NCBI GenBank assembly: GCA_009782285.1
Contig: WRJK01000003.1
Span: forward strand, 1-54,381
Source of the DNA: Clostridiales bacterium
Lineage (GTDB): Bacteria > Bacillota > Clostridia > Peptostreptococcales > Anaerovoracaceae
DNA: 54,381 nucleotides
Direction of reading: 5' to 3'
Shown here in pieces: positions 1 to 9,500 of this stretch. The translations under genes were made by a program, and so were the position numbers. The notes beneath the pieces are model-generated. The model was not told the DNA's origin, searched no databases, and worked only from the letters and a program-made list of their open reading frames with translations. Numbering within the stretch: the stretch's first letter is position 1; every line of letters starts with the position of its first letter.

Positions 1-2
1 AA

Positions 3-74
3 GGGAACGACTGCTACAAGCATTTCAAGCTGGACTGCCCTGTTGTGATTCAACGGCAGCGGTTCAATTTGTAG
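3..74 (+). CDS. 3' end of an unidentified gene (partial)
   Basis: An open frame enters from the left edge and stops at TAG 72-74, giving 23 residues ending in VVIQRQRFNL. The tail has two cysteines and an alternating hydrophobic/charged pattern like a real protein end. I do not recognise the family. It is followed by a hairpin with a T run (190-250), consistent with the end of a transcript. It could also be chance, since only 24 codons are visible. Confidence 0.35.
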   Translation, partial: GNDCYKHFKLDCPVVIQRQRFNL

Positions 75-189
75 ACAGAATTATTAGGCGGGAATTACGG
101 ATTAAGGTTTTTTTCATGGCATATGAGTCTAAATCATTAAAAAAACTTACTCGCATCGCAAGTTAAGCATTTGCAAAGGGGGGCAAACA

Positions 190-250
190 GGGCGGCAGTA
201 GCTGTCGTGCACTCAATACTGGTGTGCAAAAATTGCCGCCCCCCGTTTTT
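190..250 (+). terminator. Putative terminator hairpin
   Basis: GGGCGGCA (190-197) can pair with TGCCGCCC (234-241). The enclosed 36 nt contain a smaller TGCAC / GTGTGCA pairing. A CCC-G-TTTTT tract (242-250) follows. The long loop makes this weaker than a textbook terminator; a structured RNA is an alternative. Confidence 0.35.
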
Positions 251-335
251 GGTTTCACAGGAGAAGTAACAAAATTGATGCGTTTGTCCTTGAGGAAGGA
301 AGGAGAGGGAGGGAGGAATTAACTTGCACATCTGA

Positions 336-602
336 AGAAATTCGAATATAATATCCTTAATAAAGCTTAACAAAGACAAACGGAGGATAGAACAGCCATG
401 GGACAACATTGTCGACGCACTAGACCTCGGCATCATGCTGCTGTACTGTGGGTTTGACAAGGATTCGCTGGATTGGGATGATTTGAGCAAGGTCAATGAT
501 TCCAAGGGCAAGCCTGTCACTGCGAAGATGTGCGACGTCAACGGGGACGGGCTGATCGACATGCTAGACTTGATCGACCTTTTCATTCATTATTCAAAAT
601 GA
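336..602 (+). pseudogene. Dockerin-like domain remnant without a start codon
   Basis: The frame ending at TGA 600-602 encodes a degenerate first dockerin repeat (around DNIVDALDLGIML) and a well-kept second calcium-binding repeat, DVNGDGLIDMLDLIDLF, with the D-x-N-x-D-G-x-I-D pattern of type I dockerins. The frame is closed by a stop at 333-335 and has no in-frame ATG upstream of the domain. An ATG at 398 with a GGAGG before it is in another frame and stops after 19 codons. It therefore looks like the broken C-terminus of a secreted, perhaps carbohydrate-active, protein. Only 17 nt separate it from metH. A frameshifted or rare-start small protein remains possible. Confidence 0.55.
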
Positions 603-619
603 TTGCGAGGTGAAAACCA

Positions 620-2989
620 ATGGAGACAAGGGAATTGCTGAAAAAATCGCCGCTGATCCTTGACGGCGCCATGGGGACTATGCTGCAGCGCAGCGGACTT
701 GCTTTGGGGGAGCGCCCAGAGGCGCTGTGCATGACGGACGGTGGCGCCATTGAGAAGATACACAGGCAGTACATAGAAAGCGGCAGCGACATCATTTACG
801 CGAACACATTTGGGGCGAACCGCAGAAAGCTTGCAGGTTCGGATTATTCAAGCGCAGACGTTGTAAAAACAGCAGTCGGAATAGCCAAAAGTGCGGTGCG
901 GAGAAGCGGCGCAGCAGTCGCGTTGTCCATTGGGCCTATTGGGGAGCTGTTAAAACCTGTGGGAGAGCTTGCTTTCGAGGAGGCATACGACGTTTTTAAG
1001 GAAATGCTCGTTGCCGGCGAGGAAGCCGGCGCCGATATGGTGGTCTTTGAGACGATGATGGATCTTTACGAGGTGAAGGCTGGCGTTTTGGCTGCTAAGG
1101 AAAACACCGGACTGCCCATTTTCGTTTCCATGACATTCGAAACCACCGGCAGGACTTTTTTAGGATGCCGCATTGACTCCATGGCATGCATGCTTGAAGG
1201 GATGGGCATCGACGCTATAGGCATCAACTGCTCCCTCGGGCCGGCTGAAATATTCCCGTTGGCAGAGCGGCTTGTCAGATGCACAGACTTGCCGGTGTTC
1301 ATCAAGGCGAACGCAGGGCTGCCTGATCCCGCTACAGGGGATTATAGCGTTACCGCCGAAGAATTCGGAATGCAGATGAGAAGATATGCAGACATAGGGA
1401 TCGGCATCATGGGCGGGTGTTGCGGCACTACGCCTGACTACATAAGGGAAATAGCCCACAGCGTGCAAAACGTGCAGCGAAGGAAAAGCCGCACAACAGC
1501 AAGCGCTGTGTGCACTCCGTCGAAAATAGTGGAAATAAAAGGGGTGAGGGTCATTGGGGAAAACCTGAACCCTACAGGGAAAAAGGACATCCAAAAGGCC
1601 ATAACGGAAAGCGACATGGATTACCTTGTCAGCAAGGCCGTAGCCCAAGCCGAAGCCGGCGCGGACATCCTAGACGTCAACATGGGGATGCCTGGCACCG
1701 ACGAAGCGCTGACAATGAGAAAGGCTGTCGAAGCAGTGCAGAGCAGGACAGGAATGCCTGTGCAGATCGATTCGTCAAACCCCAACGCTATCGAGGCAGG
1801 GCTGAGGGCATGCAACGGGAAAGCCATAGTCAATTCGGTTCACGGAACGAGGGAATCCATGGAGCGCATCCTGCCCCTTGTCAAAAAATACGGGGCTGCC
1901 GTCATAGGCCTGACCATTGACGAAAAAGGCATCCCACAGACGGCAGAGGAGCGCTTTGCCATAGCGGAGAGGATACTTGGCGAAGCCCTCAAATGCGGCA
2001 TCAGGCGCGAGGACGTCTTCATCGACTGCCTTACGCTTACGGTTTCGGCGCAGCAGAGCCAAGCGGCAGAAACGCTCAAGGCGGTCAAAATGGTTCGGGA
2101 AAAACTGGGGCTCCACACAGTGCTGGGTGTTTCAAACGTTTCCTTCGGCATACCGAACAGGGAGCTGATGACGGCGGCATTTTTGCAGCAGGCGCTTGCC
2201 CACGGGCTTGACCTCCCCATCATCAACCCACTGGTCAAAGCGAATATGGACGCAGTAGCCGCTTTCCGCGTACTTTCCGGCGAAGACGAGAGCAGCATGG
2301 CATACATAGATAGGTTTTCAGGGCACAGTGAGACGGCTCCTGCCGAGAACAGGACTGAAAAAAGGGCTGGCCTTAAGGACGCAATTGCCAATGGGATGAA
2401 GGAAGACGCCGCAAGGATTGCCGCAGAGATGCTCAAAGAGAGGGAAGCACTGCAGATTATCAACGAGGAGGTCATACCGGCGCTGGATGCAATCGGGGAC
2501 GATTTCGAGTCCGGCGCGATATTTTTGCCTCAAATGATCAATTCGGCGAATGCTGCCTGCGGTGCATTTGACGCCATCAAGGAGCACATAAACGCAACCG
2601 GAGGGGCCGGCTTTTCCAAAGGCAAGATCATAGTCGCCACAGTCAAGGGCGACGTGCACGACATAGGCAAGAACATAGTGAAGGTAGTGCTTGAAAACTA
2701 CGGGTACGAAGTGGTCGATCTGGGGAAGGACGTTTCGCCGGAGACAATCGTTGAAAGGGCAATGAAAGAAGACGCAAGGCTTGTGGGGCTCTCCGCGCTG
2801 ATGACGACGACTTTGGAAAGCATGAAAACCACGATTGACATGCTCAAGGAATCCGGCTGCGGCTGCAAAACAGCGGCAGGGGGCGCGGTCCTTACCCCGG
2901 AGTACGCAGCTGCAATAGGCGCCGACTTTTATGCAAAAGACGCCAAGGCGGCGGTGGACATAGCAAAAGAAGTATTCGGAGGGGTATAG
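620..2989 (+). CDS. metH: B12-dependent methionine synthase, short form without reactivation domain
   Basis: This enzyme transfers a methyl group from methyltetrahydrofolate to homocysteine through cobalamin. Domains in order: homocysteine S-methyltransferase barrel (about 1-290) with the zinc cysteines in GINCS and GGCCGTT; pterin-binding barrel (about 310-570, starting at VIGENLNPTGKK); B12 cap (about 590-670); B12-binding Rossmann domain (about 675-789) with the cobalt-ligating His in GDVHDIGKNIV. At 789 residues it ends right after the B12 domain, so the SAM-dependent reactivation domain of the ~1,200-residue enterobacterial enzyme is absent. Short forms are known in Clostridia and Thermotoga, and a separate activator is presumed. 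The start ATG 620 follows GCGAGGTG. It is a single gene bounded by a strong terminator. Confidence 0.93.
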   Translation: METRELLKKSPLILDGAMGTMLQRSGLALGERPEALCMTDGGAIEKIHRQYIESGSDIIYANTFGANRRKLAGSDYSSADVVKTAVGIAKSAVRRSGAAVALSIGPIGELLKPVGELAFEEAYDVFKEMLVAGEEAGADMVVFETMMDLYEVKAGVLAAKENTGLPIFVSMTFETTGRTFLGCRIDSMACMLEGMGIDAIGINCSLGPAEIFPLAERLVRCTDLPVFIKANAGLPDPATGDYSVTAEEFGMQMRRYADIGIGIMGGCCGTTPDYIREIAHSVQNVQRRKSRTTASAVCTPSKIVEIKGVRVIGENLNPTGKKDIQKAITESDMDYLVSKAVAQAEAGADILDVNMGMPGTDEALTMRKAVEAVQSRTGMPVQIDSSNPNAIEAGLRACNGKAIVNSVHGTRESMERILPLVKKYGAAVIGLTIDEKGIPQTAEERFAIAERILGEALKCGIRREDVFIDCLTLTVSAQQSQAAETLKAVKMVREKLGLHTVLGVSNVSFGIPNRELMTAAFLQQALAHGLDLPIINPLVKANMDAVAAFRVLSGEDESSMAYIDRFSGHSETAPAENRTEKRAGLKDAIANGMKEDAARIAAEMLKEREALQIINEEVIPALDAIGDDFESGAIFLPQMINSANAACGAFDAIKEHINATGGAGFSKGKIIVATVKGDVHDIGKNIVKVVLENYGYEVVDLGKDVSPETIVERAMKEDARLVGLSALMTTTLESMKTTIDMLKESGCGCKTAAGGAVLTPEYAAAIGADFYAKDAKAAVDIAKEVFGGV

Positions 2990-2999
2990 CGAGCAAGCA

Positions 3000-3023
3000 A
3001 AAAACGCGCAGAAGCGCGTTTTT
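3000..3023. terminator. Bidirectional intrinsic terminator between metH and spoVG
   Basis: AAAAACGCGC (3000-3009), loop AGAA, GCGCGTTTTT (3014-3023). The symmetrical A/T flanks give a T run on either strand, so it can end both metH and the convergent spoVG transcript. Confidence 0.9.
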
Positions 3024-3060
3024 AGCGAAAAAAGCATTGGTGCGTACGTAATCAAAATAT

Positions 3061-3348
3061 CTATTCTACGGCTACAGCATCATCTGTCTTCCCTTCAAGA
3101 ATTTTTTCATACTCAGCGAAAATGGCGTCTTTGATTTTGTTTCGAGTTTCGGACACTAGCGGATGAGCAATGTCTCGGAAATCGCCCTCGCCCATTTTTC
3201 TACTCGGCATAGCAATAAACAGACCATTCTGGCCTTCGATGATTTTGATGTCGTGTACAACAAATTCATCATCGAAGGTAATCGACACAACTGCCTTCAT
3301 TTTTCCTTCATCGTTGACTTTTCGAACTCTTACATCAGTTATCCTCAT
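3061..3348 (-). CDS. spoVG: SpoVG family regulator
   Basis: This small nucleic-acid-binding regulator affects sporulation, septation and virulence genes in Firmicutes. The 95-residue product begins [12 protein letters not shown] and carries the family core FRDIAHPL. Family length is usually 84-100. I chose ATG at 3348: the longer frame from 3375 adds nine residues (MQQKGWYLV) that overlap the ribosome binding region, and AAAGGGTGG lies 9 nt before ATG 3348. In Bacillus and many clostridia spoVG lies just before glmU-prs-pth-mfd in the same direction. Here it points away from murC and glmU is missing, so the cluster is rearranged. Its own sigma-A type promoter lies upstream (3414-3442). Confidence 0.93.
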   Translation of the reverse strand: MRITDVRVRKVNDEGKMKAVVSITFDDEFVVHDIKIIEGQNGLFIAMPSRKMGEGDFRDIAHPLVSETRNKIKDAIFAEYEKILEGKTDDAVAVE

Positions 3349-3413
3349 TACAAGATACCACCCTTTCTGCTGCAAATTATGCTTTTTGAGATGAAAACAC
3401 TACCAGTAATATT

Positions 3414-3442
3414 ATTATACACTTTGTGGCATTTTTTTACAA
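3414..3442 (-). promoter_or_regulatory. spoVG promoter
   Basis: On the minus strand TTGTAA (3442-3437), 17-nt spacer, TATAAT (3419-3414). This is a near-consensus sigma-A promoter. I saw no sigma-H-type box, unlike the classical Bacillus spoVG promoter. Confidence 0.75.
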
Positions 3443-3530
3443 GTTTTTTTTATATTTTTGACACTTTTACCGTTTGGAATTTTCAAAATTTAATTCATCA
3501 CCAAAATAATTACATCCATTTGATGTTTTG

Positions 3531-3539
3531 TGATATAAT
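3531..3539 (+). promoter_or_regulatory. murC operon promoter (extended -10)
   Basis: TGATATAAT gives TGn plus a perfect TATAAT (3534-3539). No good -35 is present. The start point would be near 3546, about 22 nt before the murC ATG, with GGGAGG as ribosome binding site. Confidence 0.65.
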
Positions 3540-3568
3540 TATCCCATAAGCGGTACGGGAGGCACACG

Positions 3569-4957
3569 ATGATTAACCTGCTAGAAATAAAACAGGTTCA
3601 TTGCATAGGAATCGGTGGGATAGGCTTGTCTGCAGTCGCGGAGATTTTGCTTTCAAAAGGCATGACAGTAACGGGCTCCGACATGAACGAGAGCGACATA
3701 ACTGACAGGTTGATCAGGGCAGGCGCACATGTTTTTTTGGGGCACCGGGCCAAAAACGTGGACGGAGCAGACATGGTGGTTTTTTCTGCGGCGGTGTCTC
3801 AAGACAATCCGGAGCTGGCAAGGGCGGAAAAACTGCAAATACCAATAGTAACGCGGGCAGAAATGCTCGGTGCGCTGATGGAAGAGTGCAAGAACAGCAT
3901 CGCGATAGCAGGCACGCACGGGAAAACCACGACCACGTCAATGATTTCGCTTATTTTGGAAAACGCGAAGAAAAGCCCGACCATCCTTGTTGGGGGGAAC
4001 TTGGGCGAAATAGGCGGCAACGTCAAAGTCGGGGGGAGCGACTATTTCATAACGGAAGCATGCGAATACATGGACAGCTTCTTGAGCCTCAACCCGAAGA
4101 TAGAAATCATCCTAAACATAGATTCAGATCATCTCGACTATTTCAAAGACATAGAGCATATTGTTAATTCTTTCAGCAAATTCGCAAAACTAGTTCCGCC
4201 AAGCGGCCTTGTCATTGCATACGACGCGAACCCATTTGTAAAGAGCGTCATCAAGGACATCCCGAATGCTGTGACTTTCGGGCTGAGCGAAGGTTGCTCA
4301 TACTACGCGACAAACATAACGTTCAGCGCATCTGGGATGCCTAGGTTTTCCGTGGAATCAAAGGGGACCCGCCTGTGCGAGGTGCAATTGTCAGTACCGG
4401 GGGAGCACAACGTCCTGAACGCGCTGGCATCATTTTCGTGCTGCCACGAGCTGGGGATAGGCATTTCTGACATCGTCCGCACACTTGAGAATTTCAAAGG
4501 GACCCAGAGGCGGTTCGATGCTGTAGGCATTACGAGAAACAACGTGAAAATCGTGGACGATTACGCGCACCACCCCACTGAAATAAGGGCAACCCTCGAA
4601 GCAGCGCAAAACGTGCCGCACCGGGAGATATGGTGCTTGTTTCAGCCGCACACTTACACGAGGACGATAGCGCTTTTTGACGAGTTTGCCGATGCTTTTG
4701 AGTCGGCGGACAAGCTGCTTATGGCAGAGATTTACGCTGCCAGGGAAAAAAACATCTACAAAATCAGCTCGAGAGAGCTTGTTAATGAAATAAAATTGAA
4801 ATACCCCTTGAAACAGGCGTACTATTTCAACACCTTTGATGAGATAGCGGATTTTGTGGTGAAAAACGCACAGAGCGGAGATCTCGTCATTACCATGGGC
4901 GCGGGGGACATATACAAAGTCGCTGAAATAATTTTGGAGAAAGACTGGGAAATCTAA
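3569..4957 (+). CDS. murC: UDP-N-acetylmuramate--L-alanine ligase
   Basis: This enzyme adds L-alanine to UDP-MurNAc with ATP in the cytoplasm, the first peptide step of peptidoglycan precursor synthesis. The 462-residue product has the N-terminal UDP-binding Rossmann motif GIGGIGLSA, the Mur ligase P-loop GTHGKTTTT near residue 115, a central ATPase domain, and the C-terminal domain containing DDYAHHPTEI. Length is normal. ATG 3569 follows GGGAGGCACACG. It is the first gene of a forward run with prs (42 nt gap), pth and mfd. In clostridia murC often lies next to purR-spoVG-glmU-prs; purR and glmU are not present here. Confidence 0.96.
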   Translation: MINLLEIKQVHCIGIGGIGLSAVAEILLSKGMTVTGSDMNESDITDRLIRAGAHVFLGHRAKNVDGADMVVFSAAVSQDNPELARAEKLQIPIVTRAEMLGALMEECKNSIAIAGTHGKTTTTSMISLILENAKKSPTILVGGNLGEIGGNVKVGGSDYFITEACEYMDSFLSLNPKIEIILNIDSDHLDYFKDIEHIVNSFSKFAKLVPPSGLVIAYDANPFVKSVIKDIPNAVTFGLSEGCSYYATNITFSASGMPRFSVESKGTRLCEVQLSVPGEHNVLNALASFSCCHELGIGISDIVRTLENFKGTQRRFDAVGITRNNVKIVDDYAHHPTEIRATLEAAQNVPHREIWCLFQPHTYTRTIALFDEFADAFESADKLLMAEIYAAREKNIYKISSRELVNEIKLKYPLKQAYYFNTFDEIADFVVKNAQSGDLVITMGAGDIYKVAEIILEKDWEI

Positions 4958-4999
4958 GAACGGATTAAATAAAAAAATATGAAAAATAGGAGGGAAGGG

Positions 5000-5965
5000 G
5001 TGTCAGTTTACAAAATGAAGAATGGTGTGTATCAGGATTTCAAGATTTTCGCAGGCAACGCCCATCAAGAGCTTGCAGAGGAAATCGCGTCAATTATGGG
5101 AAAGCCCATAGGAAAGTCAGAGGTGAAGAGCTTCAGCGACGGTGAAATTTCCGTGAGCCTGCTTGAAATAGTCAGGGGGCTCGACTGTTTCATTATTCAG
5201 CCTACATGCGGTCCGGTCAACAAAAATCTCATGGAGCTTTTGATCATGATCGACGCGATGAAGAGAGCGTCAGCAGGTAGGGTAGACGTGGTGATGCCGT
5301 ATTACGGGTATGCGAGGCAGGATCGTAAAGCGAAGGCAAGGGATCCTATAACGGCAAAGCTTGTAGCCAACCTCATCGTTGCAGCCGGAGCAGAAAGGGT
5401 GCTTGCCATGGATCTGCACGCCCCGCAGATACAGGGCTATTTCGACATCCCGGTGGATCACCTGCTGGGGCTGCCCGTACTCGTGCAGTATTTCAAAAAG
5501 AAAAAGCTGGAAGACATGGTCATTGTGGCGCCCGACCATGGCAGCGTTACAAGGGCAAGGAACATGGCGCAGCCTTTCAACTGCCCGATAGCGATCGTGG
5601 ACAAAAGAAGGCAGGGGCCGAACCAGTCCGAAGTCATGAACATTATTGGGGACATAGAGGGGAAGACGGCTGTGCTGATAGACGACATGGTGGATACGGC
5701 AGGATCCATTACAAATGCGGCAAACGCAGTCAAGGACATGGGCGCAAAAGAAGTGTATGCTTGTGCTACCCACCCTGTCTTGTCTGGGCAGGCCATTCAA
5801 AGGATAAGGGAGTCCGCAATAAAAGAAATGGTCTTGCTTAACACAATACCCGTGCCAAAGGAAAAACTGGACAGCAAAGTTAAAGTACTGTCTGTGGCGC
5901 CGCTTTTCGCCGAGGCGATGAACAGGGTGTTTGAAAACAAGTCAATCAGCAAGCTGTTCGACTGA
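5000..5965 (+). CDS. prs: Ribose-phosphate pyrophosphokinase (PRPP synthetase)
   Basis: This enzyme makes PRPP from ribose 5-phosphate and ATP for nucleotide, His and Trp synthesis. The product of about 321 residues has the catalytic-site segment DLHAPQIQGYFDIPVDH, the flexible-loop region YARQDRKAKARDPI, and the PRPP-binding loop VLIDDMVDTAGS near residue 225. I chose GTG 5000 because AGGAGGG (4988-4994) sits 5 nt upstream; an upstream ATG at 4979 lies before that ribosome binding site and would add seven residues (MKNRREG). ATG 5015 is a weaker alternative. It belongs to the conserved prs-pth-mfd order. Confidence 0.95.
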   Translation: MSVYKMKNGVYQDFKIFAGNAHQELAEEIASIMGKPIGKSEVKSFSDGEISVSLLEIVRGLDCFIIQPTCGPVNKNLMELLIMIDAMKRASAGRVDVVMPYYGYARQDRKAKARDPITAKLVANLIVAAGAERVLAMDLHAPQIQGYFDIPVDHLLGLPVLVQYFKKKKLEDMVIVAPDHGSVTRARNMAQPFNCPIAIVDKRRQGPNQSEVMNIIGDIEGKTAVLIDDMVDTAGSITNAANAVKDMGAKEVYACATHPVLSGQAIQRIRESAIKEMVLLNTIPVPKEKLDSKVKVLSVAPLFAEAMNRVFENKSISKLFD

Positions 5966-5981
5966 ACGAACGGAGTCGGAT

Positions 5982-6584
5982 TTGAAAGACATGTACATAA
6001 TAGCCGGGCTGGGGAACCCAGGAAGGCGCTACGAAAACACGAGGCACAACCTCGGGTTCATAACGGTCGACCTGCTTGCTAAGGGAAACGGCATCAAAGT
6101 CAACAAAATAAAGCACAAGGCCCTTGTCGGGGAAGGCACCGTCTCCGGCCGGAATGTGCTGCTCCTGAAACCGCAGACTTACATGAACCTTTCTGGGGAA
6201 TCCATACGCGAAGCGCTTGACTACTACAAGATTGACATTGAAAACCTGCTGGTGGTCTACGATGACATCGACATTCCCGCCGGGCAAATAAGGGTCAGGA
6301 GGAAAGGCAGCGCAGGGACGCACAACGGTATGCGGTCAGTCATTTATCAGATACAGACGGATTTGTTTCCAAGGGTGCGCATCGGGATCGGCGGCAGCCG
6401 GAAAACCGGGCTCATTCATTTTGTAACAGGTGGCTTTGGCAAGGAAGAGAAGGCAGTGATGGAAGGTGCTGTGACGAGGGCTGCCGCGGCCATTGAGGCT
6501 TACCTTGAAAAAGGGATAGAAAAGGCGATGGCGGAATTCAACGTGAAACCAAAATCTGCAATGGAAGACAAGGAAAGTGAATAA
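5982..6584 (+). CDS. pth: Peptidyl-tRNA hydrolase
   Basis: This enzyme cleaves peptidyl-tRNAs released from stalled ribosomes. It has the complete family signature: GLGNPGRRYENTRHN (catalytic His near residue 21), LLKPQTYMNLSG, and DDIDIPAGQIRVRRKGS with GTHNGMRS. The start is a judgement: TTG 5982 lies 6 nt after GGAG (5972-5975), while ATG 5991 (MYIIAGLGNP) lies 15 nt away. Either removes the unrelated N-terminal extension that overlaps prs. The 3' end overlaps mfd by 8 nt, so the two are probably translationally coupled. Confidence 0.95.
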   Translation: MKDMYIIAGLGNPGRRYENTRHNLGFITVDLLAKGNGIKVNKIKHKALVGEGTVSGRNVLLLKPQTYMNLSGESIREALDYYKIDIENLLVVYDDIDIPAGQIRVRRKGSAGTHNGMRSVIYQIQTDLFPRVRIGIGGSRKTGLIHFVTGGFGKEEKAVMEGAVTRAAAAIEAYLEKGIEKAMAEFNVKPKSAMEDKESE

Positions 6585-9500
6585 AAATAATATAATCAAT
6601 TTATACGGCATTTCCGAAAACAGGATAGCGCCTGCAGCTGCTGAAATAGCAAAGGGGAAAAACTCTCAACTGCTGATAATAGTGCCGTCCGAAACAAAGG
6701 CAAAAAGGCTGGCTGTGGACCTGTCTTTTTTTGCGCAAAAGAAAGCGTATGTCATGCCCCCTGACGAAGACGTGTTTTTCAGGTACGATGCCAAAAACCA
6801 CGACTTGCTGCACGAGCGCATCAGAATACTGAATGCATTAGCCAGCGGGGAGGAATGCATCGTCTGCGCCCCGGTTTCTGCTGCAGTCAAAAAGAACCCG
6901 CCGTGCCGCGTGTTCAAAATGAATTCAATAGGCTTGTCGCAAGGCCGCGACGTTGACGTGGAGGAGCTTAAAAAGCGCTTGGCCAAGATCGGTTACGAGC
7001 GTACGCAGCTCGTTGAAGCAAAAGGCGAATTCTCGGTGCGCGGTGGGATAATCGACGTTTTTACGCCGAATGCGGACAACCCGTTCAGGATTGAGCTCTT
7101 TGGCAGCGAAGTGGATTCCATCAGAGAATTCGACGCAGACACCCAGCGTTCGATTCAAAACCTGAAAAGCATAAGGGTGATCCCTTCGGAACTAATGGTG
7201 AACGACAACGAAAGCTTTGCTATGGCAATAGTGAAAATATCCAAGGAGTATGAAGAATTCATCGCAGAGCTTGAAAAAAGGGGGGATTGCAACCTCAAGC
7301 CCAGGATAGAGCAGCTTAGGCTGAGGAAGAGCCAGCTGGTGGAATTCCTGTCAAATTCCATCAACATCCAGCATATGGAGAACTACACTAATTACTTTTA
7401 CGATTCGCCTGAATACCTATGGGATTACATGATTTCCGGAAGCGTCCTAGTGGACGACCCTGCGAGGATCGAAGAATACCTCGAGGCGAGGGACATGGAA
7501 AACAAAAATGATTTCGAGGCAAACCTAGAGCGAGGGCTGGTCATCCCGAAGGATTTCGAAAACTACGCCCAAAAGGCTGATTTCAAAAAGGTTTACGGCA
7601 AGAGCAGCGTTTATGTCTGCACTCCTTTCAAGAAAACCCTGCTCATTCCGGGTCGGGAAATCGAATACCGCCAAGTTGAGAGCAGGCAGACAGCAGTGTT
7701 CCACGGCAGGATGGGCATGCTGGAAGAAGAGCTGAAAAGATACGCGGGGTCAGGCTTTGATGTCACCATCGTCTGCTCAAGCGACGACAGGGCTGACAAC
7801 ATTGCGGATTTCGTCGAAAGGTGCGGCCTTTCGGGGAAGGTCAAGACGGCAAGGGGGACACTAACGGGCGGAATCGAGTTTCCGCTTGAGAAAGTCTGCT
7901 ACATCTGGGACGGCGACATCTTCGCCCCGCACAAGGGCGGCAAACCGAAAGCAAAGAAGAAACTGTCAAACGCACAGGTCATCAGAAGTTTTTCAGACAT
8001 GCAGAAAGGCGACTACGTGGTTCATGAAAACCATGGGATCGGGAAGTTTCTGGGAGTTGAGCAGCTTACGGTGCAAAATGTAAAAAAGGATTATTTGAAA
8101 ATAAAATACGCTGGCGAAGACATGCTCTACGTTCCGGTGGAGCAGATGGACATAATCCAAAAGTATGTTGGGGCAGACAGCGAGTCGCCGAAAATCAACA
8201 AATTGTCCAGTGCCGAATGGAGGAAGACGAAAGCCAAGGCCAAAGCTGCAATCGAAGACATGGCAAAAGAGCTTTTGGAGGTTTCGGCAAAAAGGAAAGT
8301 GACGAAGGGCCATGCGTTCTCTGTTGACACAGCTTGGCAGAAGGAGTTCGAAGACGGATTTGAATACCAGGAAACTGAAGACCAGCTCAGATGCGTCGCA
8401 GAGATCAAGTCAGACATGGAGGAGAATTTTAAAATGGACAGGCTGCTTTGCGGCGACGTAGGCTTTGGCAAAACCGAGGTGGCGGCAAGGGCTTTGTTCA
8501 AATGCGCGGCAGAGGGGAAGCAGGCGGCGGTTTTGGTGCCAACGACGATTCTCGCCAATCAGCACTACTATACGCTCAAAGACAGGTTTGAGCCTTTCCC
8601 GTTCACTGTGGAGATGCTTTCCAGGTTCAAGAGCGACAAACAGCAGGACGAAATCGTCAGGCAGCTGAAAAACGGCATGGTTGACATAATCATCGGCACA
8701 CACAGGCTGCTGTCGTCGGATGTGGGTTTCAAGGATCTCGGGCTGCTTGTGATAGATGAAGAGCAGAGGTTTGGCGTCAAGCACAAAGAGAAGATCAAGA
8801 AGCTTAAAGAGAGCGTGGACATATTGATGCTCTCTGCCACGCCGATCCCAAGGACGCTTCACATGTCGCTCACAGGAATCAGGGACATGAGCTTGATAGA
8901 GGAGCCGCCCGAGGAGAGGTACCCTGTACAGACTTACGTGCTCGAACAGGAAGACAGGATGATCAAGGAAGCCATAGAAAAGGAGCTAGGGCGCGAAGGG
9001 CAGGTCTTTGTGGTGTCAAACAGGATCCACGGCATTCACAAAACGGCGCACAAAATTACAGAGCTTGTGCCGGGCGCGAAAGTGGCTATAGGGCACGGCC
9101 AGATGAACGAGAGGGCGCTGGAGGATGTCATGCTGGATTTTATCGACGGGGGCACAAACGTCCTCGTGTCGACGACCATAATAGAATCAGGGATAGACAT
9201 ACCTAACGTGAACACGATAATCATACTGGACTGCGACAGGTTTGGGCTTTCGCAGCTGTACCAGCTGCGTGGCCGGGTGGGACGCTCAAACAGGATGGCT
9301 TATGCGTACCTCATGTTCAAGAAGGACAAGGCCCTGTCGGAAACGGCAGAGAAAAGGCTCAGGGCAATAAGGGAGTTTACGGAATTCGGTTCGGGGTTTA
9401 AAGTTGCCATGAAGGACCTTGAAATCAGAGGGGCAGGGAACCTGCTTGGGTCCCAGCAGCACGGCCATATGATGATGATCGGATACGAACTGTACTGCAA

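Noticed and set aside
137-586. Reverse-strand gene of about 149 codons
   Set aside because: It is antisense to the dockerin-like frame, is Ser/Leu/Pro rich with no recognisable motif, and lacks a ribosome binding site.
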